The notes: generated from the sequence alone by a model not told the origin. Shown: positions 25,629 to 37,168, counted from the first letter of the stretch. The stretch: 64,000 nucleotides of DNA from Fredericiella sp963839515 (GCA_963839515.1 CAWIVN010000023.1:372001-436000); one strand, 5' to 3'. A program made the numbers and translations.

Positions 25629-25676
25629 GACACCGAGTTTCTCAAGCGAGCGTCAGCTCGCCAGATACTCGGTGTC
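25629..25676. terminator. Terminator hairpin shared by mrp and the convergent decarboxylase gene
   Basis: A 10-bp outer stem (GACACCGAGT with ACTCGGTGTC) and a 6-bp inner stem (GCGAGC with GCTCGC) close a short loop, and TTGTTTG follows on the plus strand. The right arm codes for the last residues of the decarboxylase on the minus strand. Bases 25629-25655 are identical to the left arm of the terminator at 37217-37243. Confidence 0.75.
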
Positions 25677-27867
25677 TTGTTTGTTCAAGATCTTGCTGCG
25701 CGCCTGTTCCACCTGCTGCATGGCGGAAACCGCAGCCCCGTGCAGGTGATGGACAAACTGGCGCAGATAGTCTACGCCTACCTGTTCGGCCTCGCCGTAC
25801 CAGGGGTTCATTACCGTCGATCGCAATACAAAAAGACCGTGCCGGCGGTATTCGTCTGCGGTAATGCCCACGTGTTCGAGCATGGCGGCGATAGAAGCGG
25901 CGTCATACTGGCGCTGCTCGAAGCGCGTGCGCGAAACGAAGAAGGGCTGTACCGTGGGCGGAGGCCGGCGGCCTTCGAGCGGAGCGATGCTGGTGGCGGC
26001 GTAGATTAGTTCGTTTAGCAGGTTGAGCCAGGGCAACCGCCAGTCGCCCGCCACCAGCTTGCCTTCCTGCCAACGCATGGGGCGGGCCACGAAGCAGACG
26101 ATGTTGGTGTCCGGCTCAAACAGCGGCGCAAAGGTGAAAGGCAGGTGACAGCGATCCTCGCCTGTTACCTCGGCGTGGATAGCGTCAAAGAGATGGCGGT
26201 GGTTGGTCAGGTGTTTGAACAGCTTCTTTGCGCTCAACAGCGTGGTGCGCACGATCTGGCCGTGGCCGTGCACGTCGAGCGGAATGGTCTTGTGCGCCAG
26301 CCAGCAGGAGAGGGCGGCGGCGCCCGGCTTGGATCCTTCCACGATGTAAGGGCCGACGGCCTCGACATGCAGCGGTTGGTCGATGGCTTTGATGCCACCC
26401 GCCTCGTCAGAGATGTACTGGGCGCGCTCGACAATATGCTCTGTGACCAATCCGTTGCGAAAAGCCACAATACCCGCCGGGTAGGGCACAAAACCCATCT
26501 TGTGTGGGTCTACCGTGGTGGAGTCAGCGTCGGCCATGGCCAGGAATGCGGCGTAAACGTTCACGATCCGCCCAACGCACTTCGCTCGACTTGTGAACCC
26601 TGTGCTGGGCGTCGGCAGCCAGCGTCACCTTATCTTCCATATGCAAGGCACGCACATATTCGTCGCAGATGGCTTCGAGCGGGCTGCCGTGGGGAAGTTG
26701 TTTCAGGTCGAGGCCGCAGAAGAGGCTGCGAAGATAGCCTCCCCACGCCGCATCGACGTGCAACCAGAACGATCGGTCGAGGTCTCGCTCGCGCTCTTCA
26801 CGCAGGAAGTGGATTTCATGGATCGGATCCACCGCGCCTTCCTCGGTCGTACCGACGATGCCGACAACCGCGGCTACATACTCGTCAGGCGCCAGGTCGC
26901 CCAGCATGCCGCGCAATGCCGCCACGTTCATCTGGAAGCGGGGCGTGACCGGCACACTGCGCACGGCGGCCTCGCCATAGCCGAGGATGTTGGCTGTCTT
27001 GGCGATCGAGTAGTGGGCAGCGGCGGAGACAAAAACTACCGGGCGCAGCTCAGTGCGGTTGAGCACGGCGGGCAGGCCACAATGGTTAGGATTGTAGCGA
27101 CTGGCGGCGACATGACCGTTAATCTGGCCGAGGATTTCGCTGACGGGCATGCGCTGCTCGTCGTGCAGGTAACGGGCCAGCTTGCGCCACATAAAGACTG
27201 CCTCATTGGGGCGCACGGCAATCAACTCGGGCGGTGACAACTCGCCGATATGTGCAGGATTGCCATTGGCACGGTGGATACGGAACGGCAGGTCGCGTTG
27301 CACGCAGAACTCCTGCACCATAAAGGGTACAAACTGCACCGTGCGTGCCACCCACAGCGCCTCCAGGTTAGCTACCGTCCCGCCCGAAGTGATGTGTGCC
27401 CAGGCGCGTTTCGGGTTGAATCCAAGCATACCGGCCACCATACGGCCGACTTCCAGTTCCAACTCGACGGTGATCGGGGCAGCTTCGGCCGTGACGTTAT
27501 TGGGGTTAAAGAGCATGCCGGCGAAGTACCCGAGCACCGAAGGCAACGTCTGCTCAGACAGCATATGGGCAATATAGCGCGGCGAGTGGAAGGGAAAGTG
27601 TTGCTTGAGCTTGTTGAGCGTCTCGTCGAGTGCCGCCGTCAGGGTGTCGACCCATGCTTCGTGACTGTCGGAGCGCCTCTGCACGCGGTTGACCACTACC
27701 GGGTCGGTGGGGAAGTAGTTGCGCCGCCAGTGGACATAATCCTGAAAGATGTAGTCGAGCAGCTCCTGCCACACCGCAGCGTTCTCGGCACGCGGCCCAA
27801 GAAACCAGGCAGCGAGTGGGTAAGCCGGATCAGGCAAGGCGGGGCGATCGTCGTCTGCGATAGACAA
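25653..27867 (-). pseudogene. Group II PLP-dependent decarboxylase (tyrosine/glutamate decarboxylase-like), split by a frameshift
   Basis: The upstream part (27867 to about 26560) contains SGGTVANLEALWVAR, which binds the cofactor phosphate, AAAHYSI, the conserved His stacking on the ring, and HVDAAWGG with the Asp that pairs with the pyridine nitrogen. The downstream part (about 26564 to 25653) contains VDPHKMGFVPYPAG with the cofactor-binding Lys. These are two halves of one enzyme of about 737 residues; reading must skip one base near 26556-26564 to join SSEVRWADRE to VYAAFLAMADADS. The start is a TTG at 27867 with AAGGAAGG upstream. The family decarboxylates aromatic or acidic amino acids; the HKMGFVPYPAG form resembles tyrosine decarboxylases. 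Either a real frameshift mutation or a sequence error. Confidence 0.8.
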
Positions 27868-27915
27868 GACTGGATCCTTCCTTTGGCCGAGGAGCAGAGG
27901 TCGAAACTGACTTGA

Positions 27916-28659
27916 TTATACCTGGCTCAATACCCTCTCCACGAATGCGGTCATACGGTCGAAGTGCGAGCCTTGCCAATAAACCCGTCCGCATGTGTCG
28001 CACTGCTGAAATGCATCATAATATTGCTTTGTCTTAGGCTCCAGCCGATCCACGATTGCACTCTTCTCGACGTCATGCAGCAGCCCGTTGCAGTGCGTGC
28101 AGCGCCGCCACGGCTGCACACTCGCAGCTAGATGATAGCGCCGTAGCACTGAGAGCAATTGCAGGTGCGGATCGGCCTCGCGCACGCAGTAACCGTAGAC
28201 TACGCTCTTGTGCTTGAGCAGGCCACGGTCGCGCGTTAAGAGCACACGCTGCTCGCTTGCCGTAATGGCAGCAAGCTCGTGATCGTCGTAGTCGTTGCGG
28301 TAGAGCGTATCGAAGCCCAGCATGCGCAGATAGGCCGCCAACCGGCCCAAATGTGCGTCCGCCACAAAACATACCGGTAAAGGAGGAGGCGGGCGAAGCG
28401 GCAAATACTCGGGCAGCAACCGCGTCATTGCGTGCGGATACACCTCGACGCGATCACCATCTTGCAGGCGATAGCTGAAATCCGCTAGCCGGCCGTTAAC
28501 CAGAATCGCCTCCACCTCCGGATGAGGAACGCCCAACGACTCAATCGGGTGCTTTACGGCGGCATGTTCGGCCATTTCCTGGACGATTCCCTGGTCGCGC
28601 TGCGCACCGGGTAGAAAGTCGTTAAGATCGCCGTAAAAGAAAAATGTAGCTGCGAGCAT
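27916..28659 (-). CDS. Mut7-C RNase-domain protein with N-terminal ubiquitin-like domain
   Basis: This 247-residue protein has an N-terminal ubiquitin/ThiS-like fold (about 1-85, with VEAILVNGRLADFSYRLQDGDRVEVYP) followed by a Mut7-C domain. The PIN-like core contains FVADAHLGRLAAYLRMLGFDT, DYDDHEL and LLTRDRGLL, with the conserved acidic residues. A C-terminal zinc ribbon has CTHCNG and QCDTCGRVYWQGSH. The combination is a widespread bacterial protein thought to be an RNA nuclease. The start at 28659 (MLAATFFFYGDLN) fits the domain border; the 22 codons upstream were excluded. The ribosome site is weak. Confidence 0.85.
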   Translation of the reverse strand: MLAATFFFYGDLNDFLPGAQRDQGIVQEMAEHAAVKHPIESLGVPHPEVEAILVNGRLADFSYRLQDGDRVEVYPHAMTRLLPEYLPLRPPPPLPVCFVADAHLGRLAAYLRMLGFDTLYRNDYDDHELAAITASEQRVLLTRDRGLLKHKSVVYGYCVREADPHLQLLSVLRRYHLAASVQPWRRCTHCNGLLHDVEKSAIVDRLEPKTKQYYDAFQQCDTCGRVYWQGSHFDRMTAFVERVLSQV

Positions 28660-28932
28660 GCGGGTTAGTATATCCGGCGCGCTTCCAACGACATCAACTC
28701 GGTATGCCCTGTTGTTGGCGTGCACGTTTCGTGTGCAGGGTGTGCATCAGGATGTCCAGTGCGCACGCCTTCGTGCGCCTGGCGCCCCCGGCGCCTCAAC
28801 CGCACACATGCCCGTGTTCTCGCCCACACAGGTGGCCGTCAGGCCGCTCCGCACCCGGCGTGCGGACTTAACGTGTGGCTTTGTTCCGGCGCGTCCAAAA
28901 TCTGGACGCACACCCTTGTGTGCCAAAATGGC

Positions 28933-28961
28933 TTGACACGCTGGCCAAACTGCGCGATTAT
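28933..28961 (+). promoter_or_regulatory. Sigma-70-type promoter of the maltodextrin operon
   Basis: TTGACA (28933-28938), an exact -35 consensus, is followed at 17 bases by GATTAT (28956-28961, 4 of 6). Transcription would begin near 28968, inside the operator pair. Confidence 0.7.
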
Positions 28962-28963
28962 TA

Positions 28964-28987
28964 AACCGGTTAACTAAACCGGTTTAG
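28964..28987. promoter_or_regulatory. Tandem LacI-type operators over the transcription start
   Basis: CTAAACCGGTTTAG (28974-28987) is a perfect 14-bp palindrome with the central CG typical of LacI/GalR operators. AACCGGTT (28964-28971) is a second core whose centre lies 13 bases upstream. Both sit directly after the -10, so a bound repressor would block initiation. The LacI-family gene ending this operon is the likely ligand. Confidence 0.7.
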
Positions 28988-29045
28988 TTGCCGTTTGAGC
29001 CAATTGCCAACCTTATATTGCCCTGATTGGAAGGAGTATCGAACA

Positions 29046-30377
29046 ATGAGATTGCGGTCGTTTACTTCCCTCACTATCGCACTCCTGACTGTCGCCGCAC
29101 TGCTGCTCGGCGCCTGCCAGGCTGTTCCTTCAGCTGCAACCACTGCGCCCGCGGATGCCGGAACCGGCGCAGCACCAGCGAGTGACACAGCTGCTGCACA
29201 AGAGCCGGTAAAGCTGACTTTCTGGAACAACTGGGACAATGTCAACATGGAAGTCATGAATGAGATTGTCGCAAAATTCAACGAGGAGCATCCCAACATT
29301 CAGGTGGAGAATGTCTTCCAGCCGTACGCTGACATGATGACGCTGCTGCAGACCTCGATCGCAGGCGGCAACGTACCCGACGTGGCAGCGGTGGACTTGA
29401 TCTTTTTGCCGCAGTTGGTGGCAACCGGCGGCGTCGAGTCACTCGACGACTTGATTGCCAACGACGCAGATGTTAACGTTGACGATTTCTACCCACGCCT
29501 GGCGCAGTATGATGTGATTGACGGCAAGCGCTATGGGCTGCCGGTGAGCACAAACAACATGCAGTTGATCTGGAACAAGGATCTGTTTGAAAAAGCCGGG
29601 CTGGACCCCGCAACACCGCCCAAGACATGGGAGGAAATGCAGGCGATGGCAGAGAAGTGCCAGGACCCAACCAACGGCGTAGTGGGTTTCGAATACTACA
29701 CGCAGCCGGTCGGCGAAGGTATTACCTGGCAGTTCCAGGTGTGGCTGTGGGCGGCAGGCGGCCAATTCCTGAACGAAGACAACAGCAAAGCTGCTTTCAA
29801 TACGCCGGAAGGTCTGAAGGCGCTGACATATGTGTCAGATATGCTCAAAGGTAAGGGTTCGCAGCCGGGACCGTGGGGGCTGTTTGGCGAGCAGAAGGCA
29901 TGCATGCAGCTCGACGGTTCGTGGCTGTTCGGTTATCGCAAGGACGCACCGTTTGCGTGGGACATTGCCTTGGTGCCGGCGCCGGAGGGCGGCGAAAGTG
30001 CTACGAATGTTGGCGGCGAACATGCCTTTGTCTTCTCCGGTTCACCCAACAAAGAGGCGGCCTGGGAGTTTGTCAAGTACATCACCAGCCCCCAAGTGCA
30101 ATTGCTCTGGGACCAGAAAACCGGGTTCTTGCCAGTGCGCCAATCGGTGGCGGGCAATGCGGACTATCTCAAGTGGGTAAACGAGACTGAGCCGCGCATG
30201 CAGCCATTTGTCGAAGGTATGGCGTACGCCCATACGCGGCCCGCCACACCCAAGTACAACGAAGTGTCGAATGCATTTGCCACGGAGATCCAGAAGGCTC
30301 TGCTGGGACAGGCCACGCCGGAAGAGGCACTGGCAGCAGCGGAGACAGCAGTGAACGACATACTGGCGCAGCCGTAA
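29046..30377 (+). CDS. ABC sugar transporter substrate-binding lipoprotein, maltodextrin type
   Basis: The 443-residue product has a lipoprotein signal (hydrophobic ALLTVAALLLGAC, lipidated Cys at about 24), a Thr/Ala linker, and an extracellular solute-binding family 1 fold from VKLTFWNNWDN onward. Motifs such as FNEEHPNIQVENVF, AVDLIFLPQLVA and AAWEFVKYITSPQVQLLW are typical of carbohydrate receptors. It would capture malto-oligosaccharides or similar glycans outside the cell and hand them to the two permeases downstream. AAGGAG lies 9 bases before the ATG. The ATPase is not encoded here and is probably a shared MsmK-type subunit elsewhere. Confidence 0.9.
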   Translation: MRLRSFTSLTIALLTVAALLLGACQAVPSAATTAPADAGTGAAPASDTAAAQEPVKLTFWNNWDNVNMEVMNEIVAKFNEEHPNIQVENVFQPYADMMTLLQTSIAGGNVPDVAAVDLIFLPQLVATGGVESLDDLIANDADVNVDDFYPRLAQYDVIDGKRYGLPVSTNNMQLIWNKDLFEKAGLDPATPPKTWEEMQAMAEKCQDPTNGVVGFEYYTQPVGEGITWQFQVWLWAAGGQFLNEDNSKAAFNTPEGLKALTYVSDMLKGKGSQPGPWGLFGEQKACMQLDGSWLFGYRKDAPFAWDIALVPAPEGGESATNVGGEHAFVFSGSPNKEAAWEFVKYITSPQVQLLWDQKTGFLPVRQSVAGNADYLKWVNETEPRMQPFVEGMAYAHTRPATPKYNEVSNAFATEIQKALLGQATPEEALAAAETAVNDILAQP

Positions 30378-30401
30378 GCACTTGAGTTGATGGAGAGTGA
30401 G

Positions 30402-30441
30402 CCTTGGATGGGGCGACGGCGACCTATTGCTCCATCCAAGG
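30402..30441 (+). terminator. Intercistronic hairpin after the binding-protein gene
   Basis: CCTTGGATGG (30402-30411) and CCATCCAAGG (30432-30441) form a perfect 10-bp stem in the 142-base gap before the permease gene. There is no T run. Such hairpins after binding-protein genes usually protect the upstream message or partly stop transcription, so that the receptor is made in excess over the permeases. Confidence 0.55.
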
Positions 30442-30519
30442 TCACGAAGTGTGATGGCGACAGCAACACATTGCGGCAGGGCGGGCGTGGTGTGATTCTC
30501 GAGTAAAAGCGATTGACGT

Positions 30520-31461
30520 ATGCAGACAGTATCCTCTTCGCAGGCGGGACGAAAACGTTCGCAATGGGCCACTATGGCGGCGAGCGATATACCGACAGCG
30601 GTGCTATTCCTGTTCCCGAGTGTGCTGATCCTGGGCCTGTTTTCGTTTTATCCCATCGTGGATGTGATTCGTCTGAGCCTGTATAAGTGGGACAATATGG
30701 GGCCGGTGCGGACGTTTATCGGCGGCGACAATTTCCGCGCACTGCTCGGTAGCGCACGCTTCTGGAACTCGCTGGCAGTGACGTTCGAGTATGCACTGGT
30801 GGTGACGGCAGCTAGCATTGTGGGCGGGCTAGTGTTGGCGGTGCTGCTCAATCAGCGCTGGCTGGTAGCCAAGTCCGCGTGGCGTAGCCTCTACTTTCTG
30901 CCGACAATCACCCCAACCGTCGCTGCGGCCATGGTATGGCTGCTGTTGTTCAACCCCGGTATCGGTTACGTCAATGTCGTGCTGCGCGCCGTCGGCATTG
31001 CGGGACCCAACTGGCTGGGAGATCAGACTTGGGCGCTGCCGACTATCATGCTGCTGGGAATCTGGCGCCGAGTAGGTTTCAACCTTGTGATCTACCTTGC
31101 TGCCCTGCAGTCGCTAGCCATGGAGCAATATGAAGCGGCCGAAGTAGACGGCGCCAATGCGTGGCAGCGTTTCCTATACCTGACGATACCCCTTGTCAGG
31201 CCAACGACCGCCATGCTGGTCATTCTCGGTATTGTCGATTCCTTCCTTGTGTTTGACCAGATCATGGTGCTGACGCGCGGCGGACCTGCTGGCGCCACCG
31301 AGGTGATCGGCTACTTTATGTATTTGAATGCTTTTACGTTTTTTAAGATGGGCTACGGGGCTGCCATTGCTGTCGTAATGCTCGTGGTGATCGCTGCCTT
31401 GACGCTGGTGCAGTGGCGGCTTAGCGGCTTCGGCGTCGGCGAAAGCGTAGCGCAGGAGTAA
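30520..31461 (+). CDS. ABC sugar transporter permease, MalF/LacF-like
   Basis: This 313-residue inner-membrane subunit has six predicted helices starting at TAVLFLFPSVLILGLFSF, whose core is given here as VLFLFPSVLI. The EAA loop YEAAEVDGANAWQRFLYLTIP is the contact with the ATPase. It pairs with the MalG-like permease 3 bases downstream. The ATG at 30520 has a weak ribosome site; a start 14 codons later is possible. Confidence 0.9.
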   Translation: MQTVSSSQAGRKRSQWATMAASDIPTAVLFLFPSVLILGLFSFYPIVDVIRLSLYKWDNMGPVRTFIGGDNFRALLGSARFWNSLAVTFEYALVVTAASIVGGLVLAVLLNQRWLVAKSAWRSLYFLPTITPTVAAAMVWLLLFNPGIGYVNVVLRAVGIAGPNWLGDQTWALPTIMLLGIWRRVGFNLVIYLAALQSLAMEQYEAAEVDGANAWQRFLYLTIPLVRPTTAMLVILGIVDSFLVFDQIMVLTRGGPAGATEVIGYFMYLNAFTFFKMGYGAAIAVVMLVVIAALTLVQWRLSGFGVGESVAQE

Positions 31462-31463
31462 CG

Positions 31464-32357
31464 ATGGAAGCTTCTGATACGCCCATTCATCCACAATCTG
31501 GCGGGTCAATGATCCGTCAAGCGGCGAACAGCGTACGGCGCCGTCGCGTGTTGGCCAATGTGAAGCTGTTGGTGGTTCTCGTGCCGGTGGCGCTAGTTGT
31601 CCTGGTGCCTTATCTGTGGATGGTCACAACTTCGCTCAAGCCGCGCGGAATGATCGGGGAGCCTCCCTACTTGTACCCGGCCTATTTCGAATTTGGCAAC
31701 TATGTAAAGGCGTGGGAGGCAGCACCCTTCTTGCGCTATTACTTCAATACGCTGCTGGTGGCGGTGGCTGTCGTTAGCGCACGCCTGGTACTGGCAAGCA
31801 TGGCCGCCTATGCCTTCGCGTGCTTGCGCTTTCCCGGACGCGATGCGCTCTTCTTGCTGTTTATCGTTACGATGATGGTTCCATTTCAGGCCACCATCAT
31901 CCCGGCCTTCCTGATCGTGCGCGACCTGGACTGGCTGAACACCTACCAGGCGATGATCGTGCCGCGCATGGTCGATGCATTTTCCATCTTTCTGCTGCGG
32001 CAAAGTTTTATCGGCGTGCCGCGCGATTATTTCGACGCCGCGCGGCTGGACGGCGCCCGGCACTGGGGCATCCTATGGCGCATCGTGGTCCCACTTAACC
32101 GCGCAACGGTTGTCACGATGGGGCTGTTTGCATTCCTATTTGTGTGGAACGATTTTCTGTGGCCACTCCTGGTTGCCAACGACGAAAAGCTGCGAGTAAT
32201 TCAGGTAGGCTTGCAGGCGTTTTCGGGCCAATATCTGACGGAATGGACCTACATGATGGCCGGCACGGTTACGGCCACAATCCTACCGGTGGTGCTGTTC
32301 TTCCTCACGCAGAAGCAATTTATTGCCGGATTGACCAGTTCCGGTATCAAGGGCTGA
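31464..32357 (+). CDS. ABC sugar transporter permease, MalG-like
   Basis: The 297-residue second permease has six helices beginning at about residue 33 and the EAA loop FDAARLDGARHWGILWRIVVP, with the DGA core and the Pro of the coupling helix. MVTTSLKPRGM near the start and ending in FIAGLTSSGIKG are typical of MalG-type subunits. AGGAG at the end of the upstream gene serves as ribosome site. It forms the heterodimeric channel with the preceding gene. Confidence 0.9.
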   Translation: MEASDTPIHPQSGGSMIRQAANSVRRRRVLANVKLLVVLVPVALVVLVPYLWMVTTSLKPRGMIGEPPYLYPAYFEFGNYVKAWEAAPFLRYYFNTLLVAVAVVSARLVLASMAAYAFACLRFPGRDALFLLFIVTMMVPFQATIIPAFLIVRDLDWLNTYQAMIVPRMVDAFSIFLLRQSFIGVPRDYFDAARLDGARHWGILWRIVVPLNRATVVTMGLFAFLFVWNDFLWPLLVANDEKLRVIQVGLQAFSGQYLTEWTYMMAGTVTATILPVVLFFLTQKQFIAGLTSSGIKG

Positions 32358-32374
32358 TCTAGAAAGGGCAATCA

Positions 32375-33775
32375 ATGACGGACGTAAGCCATCCAGTATG
32401 GGTACAAGACGCCGTGTTCTACCAGATTTTCCCAGAACGGTTTGCCAATGGCGATTCCGGCAACGACCCGACTGGCGCCGTACCATGGGACTCCATGCCG
32501 ACGCGCGAGAACTTCTTTGGCGGCGACCTCCAGGGTGTCTTGGACCGCATCGACTATCTGGCCGACCTTGGCGTGACGGCTCTCTACTTGACGCCAGTAT
32601 TCACAGCGCTCAGCAATCACAAGTACGACACCTGTGACTACCTCTCAGTCGATCCGGCGTTTGGCTCGACGGACTTGCTGCGCAGCCTGGTCGACGCTTG
32701 CCACGCACACGGGCTGCGCGTTGTGCTGGACGCGGTGTTCAATCACTGTGGCGACGGTTTTTGGGCATTTCAAGACGTGGTTGCCCGCGGCGCTACGTCG
32801 CCTTATGCTGGCTGGTTCCAGGACGTCTCTTACCCGGTCCGCTACGAGCCGCCTTCCTACCAGACCTGTGGCGGGGCAGCGTTCCTGCCAAAACTGAACT
32901 TGGCCAACCGCGAGGTGCGGGAGTACCTGCTGGACGTGGCCCGCTACTGGATCGAGACTTGTGACATCGATGGCTGGCGCCTGGATGTTCCTTGGAAGGC
33001 TCCGTTCGACTTCTGGCGTGAGTTTCGTACGGCCGTCAAAATTATCAAGCCCGATGCTTATATCGTGGGCGAGACGTGGCGCGATACTGCGCACTGGCTT
33101 GAGGGCGATACCTGCGATGGGATCATGAACTACCCGCTGCGTGACTGCATTCTCGACTATTGCGTGCGCGATACAATGGACGCCGAAGACTTCGACCATT
33201 TTTCTGCACGTCTACGTTCCGTGCACGGACCAGCTGACGCCCTGAACCTAAATTTGCTGGGAAGCCACGACACGCCGCGCCTGATGACTTTGAGTGGAGG
33301 TAACGTGCGCCGCGCCAAATTGGCGGCAGTTCTTCAGTTCACCTTGCCGGGAGCACCAATGGTCTATTATGGTGACGAGATCGGCATGGTAGGCGAGAAT
33401 GACCCCGACTGCCGGCGCACGATGTGCTGGGAGGCCGGGCAGTGGAACCAGGAGGTGTATGCAGCTATCCGCGCGTTGGCCTCTGCCCGCCGTAGCCATG
33501 CCGCGCTGCGTCGCGGCAGCATCGAGACGCTACGCGTCTTTAATGGCCTATATGCATTTCGCCGCTGCACGGCCGAGGACGAAGTAATCGTTGTGACCAA
33601 TCCACGCCAGGCGCTAATCGACGTCACAATTGCGAGCAGTGAAGCGATGGATGCCGGCCCAAACCGTACGTGGCGCGATCTGCTGTCGGGGCAGACGTTC
33701 ACGGAGCGCGCCGGCACTATCCATTTTGACGCGCTGCCCGAGCAAAGCGCGTTTGTGCTGGTTCCGCTTGAATAG
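32375..33775 (+). CDS. GH13 alpha-glucosidase/neopullulanase-type enzyme, catalytic domain only
   Basis: This 466-residue alpha-amylase-family enzyme begins directly at the catalytic (beta/alpha)8 barrel with WVQDAVFYQIFPERFANGD. Catalytic residues are D204 (GWRLDVPW, nucleophile), E233 (YIVGETW, acid/base) and D299 (LLGSHDTPR, transition-state stabiliser); DAVFNH at 119-124 is conserved region I. Close relatives of the neopullulanase/cyclomaltodextrinase group carry about 120 extra N-terminal residues (CBM34), which are absent here. With no signal peptide it should degrade imported maltodextrins or cyclodextrins in the cytoplasm. It is the fourth gene of the operon. Confidence 0.9.
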   Translation: MTDVSHPVWVQDAVFYQIFPERFANGDSGNDPTGAVPWDSMPTRENFFGGDLQGVLDRIDYLADLGVTALYLTPVFTALSNHKYDTCDYLSVDPAFGSTDLLRSLVDACHAHGLRVVLDAVFNHCGDGFWAFQDVVARGATSPYAGWFQDVSYPVRYEPPSYQTCGGAAFLPKLNLANREVREYLLDVARYWIETCDIDGWRLDVPWKAPFDFWREFRTAVKIIKPDAYIVGETWRDTAHWLEGDTCDGIMNYPLRDCILDYCVRDTMDAEDFDHFSARLRSVHGPADALNLNLLGSHDTPRLMTLSGGNVRRAKLAAVLQFTLPGAPMVYYGDEIGMVGENDPDCRRTMCWEAGQWNQEVYAAIRALASARRSHAALRRGSIETLRVFNGLYAFRRCTAEDEVIVVTNPRQALIDVTIASSEAMDAGPNRTWRDLLSGQTFTERAGTIHFDALPEQSAFVLVPLE

Positions 33776-33793
33776 AGCGATGGACACAATTCC

Positions 33794-34822
33794 ATGCCCA
33801 GGGTAACTATCTCCGAAATTGCGCGTCGCGCCGGCGTCTCCAAGACGGCAGTCTCCTTTGCTTTTAACAATCCAAACCGGCTTTCAGAGGCTACGGCCAA
33901 AAATATCCTCGCCATTGCCGAGGAACTTGGGTTTGTGCCCAACCCAGTGGCACGTAGCATGAGTACGGGGCGCACCGGAGCAATCGGGGTGTTGGTACCA
34001 CAGCCGCTGCAGGAGGTTTTTCGTAATCCATTTCTGCCGGCGTTTCTGGAGGGGGTTGGCGAGATCTGTACAAGAGCCAGGCTGTCGTTGATGTTGGCGC
34101 CGCCAATCGAGGGCAGTATGCGCCGCGCGATCGACAACGCGGCAGTGGATGGCTTCCTGACCTTGGGGCTGGAGGAATTTAAGTCCACTATGGTGGTGCT
34201 GCGGCAGCGCGGCGTGCCCTACGTTACGGTGGACAGCGACCCGATTGAGGGCGCTCCCGGCGTGAACATCGACGACGAGGGCGGTGCGCGTGCTGTGATG
34301 CGCTATGTGCTAGCGGCCGGCCACCGCGAAATTGTGATCATCGCTATTCGTTCGGGCAAACAGGCGCATTTCCGTGAATATGTCGGCACGTTGCGTAACC
34401 GCATCAACGGCTACCTGGCGGCGCTGAACGAGATGGGGGCAACCATTGATGGGCGCAAGGTACGGCTGCTGGAGTCACCGGCAACTGAGGATGGTGGGCG
34501 TGAAGCGATGACCAGGATTTTGAAGGCGGCACGCAAGCCCACTGCTATCGTAGCGATGAGTGACATTATTGCGATTGGGGCCATGCGCGAGGCGGTGGCG
34601 CGCGGCCTCAATTTGCCTGCGGACATGTCATTTGCCGGTTTTGACGATATCCCCCTGTCGGCCTGGGCCACGCCGCCGCTGACCACAGTGGCGCAGCCCA
34701 CATGCAAAAAGGGCCAGCTGGCAGCCGAACTGCTGCTGCGAACGCTGGAGGGGGACAGTGCCGCGCCGCATCACCTGCTGCCGGCAGAGCTCGTGGTGCG
34801 GGCTTCGGTGGCGCCTCACTAG
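33794..34822 (+). CDS. LacI-family transcriptional repressor
   Basis: The 342-residue regulator has an N-terminal helix-turn-helix (VTISEIARRAGVSKTAVSFAFN) with hinge helix PNPVARSMSTG, then a periplasmic-binding-protein-like sensor domain from AIGVLVPQ to the C-terminus, including SFAGFDDIPLSAWATPPLTTV. It would bind a sugar breakdown product and release the operators found at 28964-28987 before the operon. It follows the glycosidase by 18 bases, so it is probably autoregulated as the last operon gene. The ribosome site is weak, in keeping with low synthesis of a repressor. Confidence 0.92.
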   Translation: MPRVTISEIARRAGVSKTAVSFAFNNPNRLSEATAKNILAIAEELGFVPNPVARSMSTGRTGAIGVLVPQPLQEVFRNPFLPAFLEGVGEICTRARLSLMLAPPIEGSMRRAIDNAAVDGFLTLGLEEFKSTMVVLRQRGVPYVTVDSDPIEGAPGVNIDDEGGARAVMRYVLAAGHREIVIIAIRSGKQAHFREYVGTLRNRINGYLAALNEMGATIDGRKVRLLESPATEDGGREAMTRILKAARKPTAIVAMSDIIAIGAMREAVARGLNLPADMSFAGFDDIPLSAWATPPLTTVAQPTCKKGQLAAELLLRTLEGDSAAPHHLLPAELVVRASVAPH

Positions 34823-35125
34823 ACGGCGCGGGATGTGCGTACGGGGGGCGACATGTCCCCGGGACCTGCGAGGTCCCGGGGACATTGGGTGGGCGGCGCG
34901 ATGAGCCAGGCACGGGGGGAGCAGGCGAGGACGCCTGCGCTCCGGTCAGGTGACGGATGACCCACCGTTCCTGTGTCAGGTGTTAGTACCCATTTTCACA
35001 ATTTCAGAGTAGAATTGCTTCCAATTGCATAACCTTCCGGCAACCAGATTGAAACGGGCCGGCGCTAAACCCTACTATAGGAAGCCCTGCCGTTCCCCAT
35101 CGACACTAGTTATGAAAGGTCTGCC
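34823..35125. other. 303-base gap with hairpin and promoter
   Basis: No gene is present. A perfect 15-bp inverted repeat (34853-34867 and 34871-34885) with loop GCG lies 30 bases after the repressor stop and probably ends the maltodextrin operon, although no T run follows. AATTGC occurs twice around 35012 and 35023. The promoter of the Fe-S oxidoreductase gene is at the right end. Confidence 0.6.
35049..35078 (+). promoter_or_regulatory. Promoter of the Fe-S oxidoreductase gene
   Basis: TTGAAA (35049-35054) and TACTAT (35073-35078) are spaced 18 bases apart, and the start codon lies 48 bases beyond the -10. Confidence 0.5.

Positions 35126-37168
<2,043 letters not shown>

Larger units (their letters stand above)
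28660..29045. other. 386-base intergenic control region before the maltodextrin operon
   Basis: This GC-rich gap separates the divergent Mut7-C gene and the sugar-uptake operon. Its first 270 bases contain no credible gene; overlapping Cys- and His-rich open frames there lack ribosome sites. A 7-bp hairpin (GCGTCCA at 28891-28897 with TGGACGC at 28903-28909) lies in it. The last 115 bases hold the promoter and operators listed separately and an AAGGAG site for the binding-protein gene. Confidence 0.6.

Noticed and set aside
28720..28977. Cys-rich small open frame upstream of the maltodextrin operon
   Set aside because: It runs through the promoter and operators, has no ribosome site, and overlaps other equally weak frames in the same GC-rich stretch.
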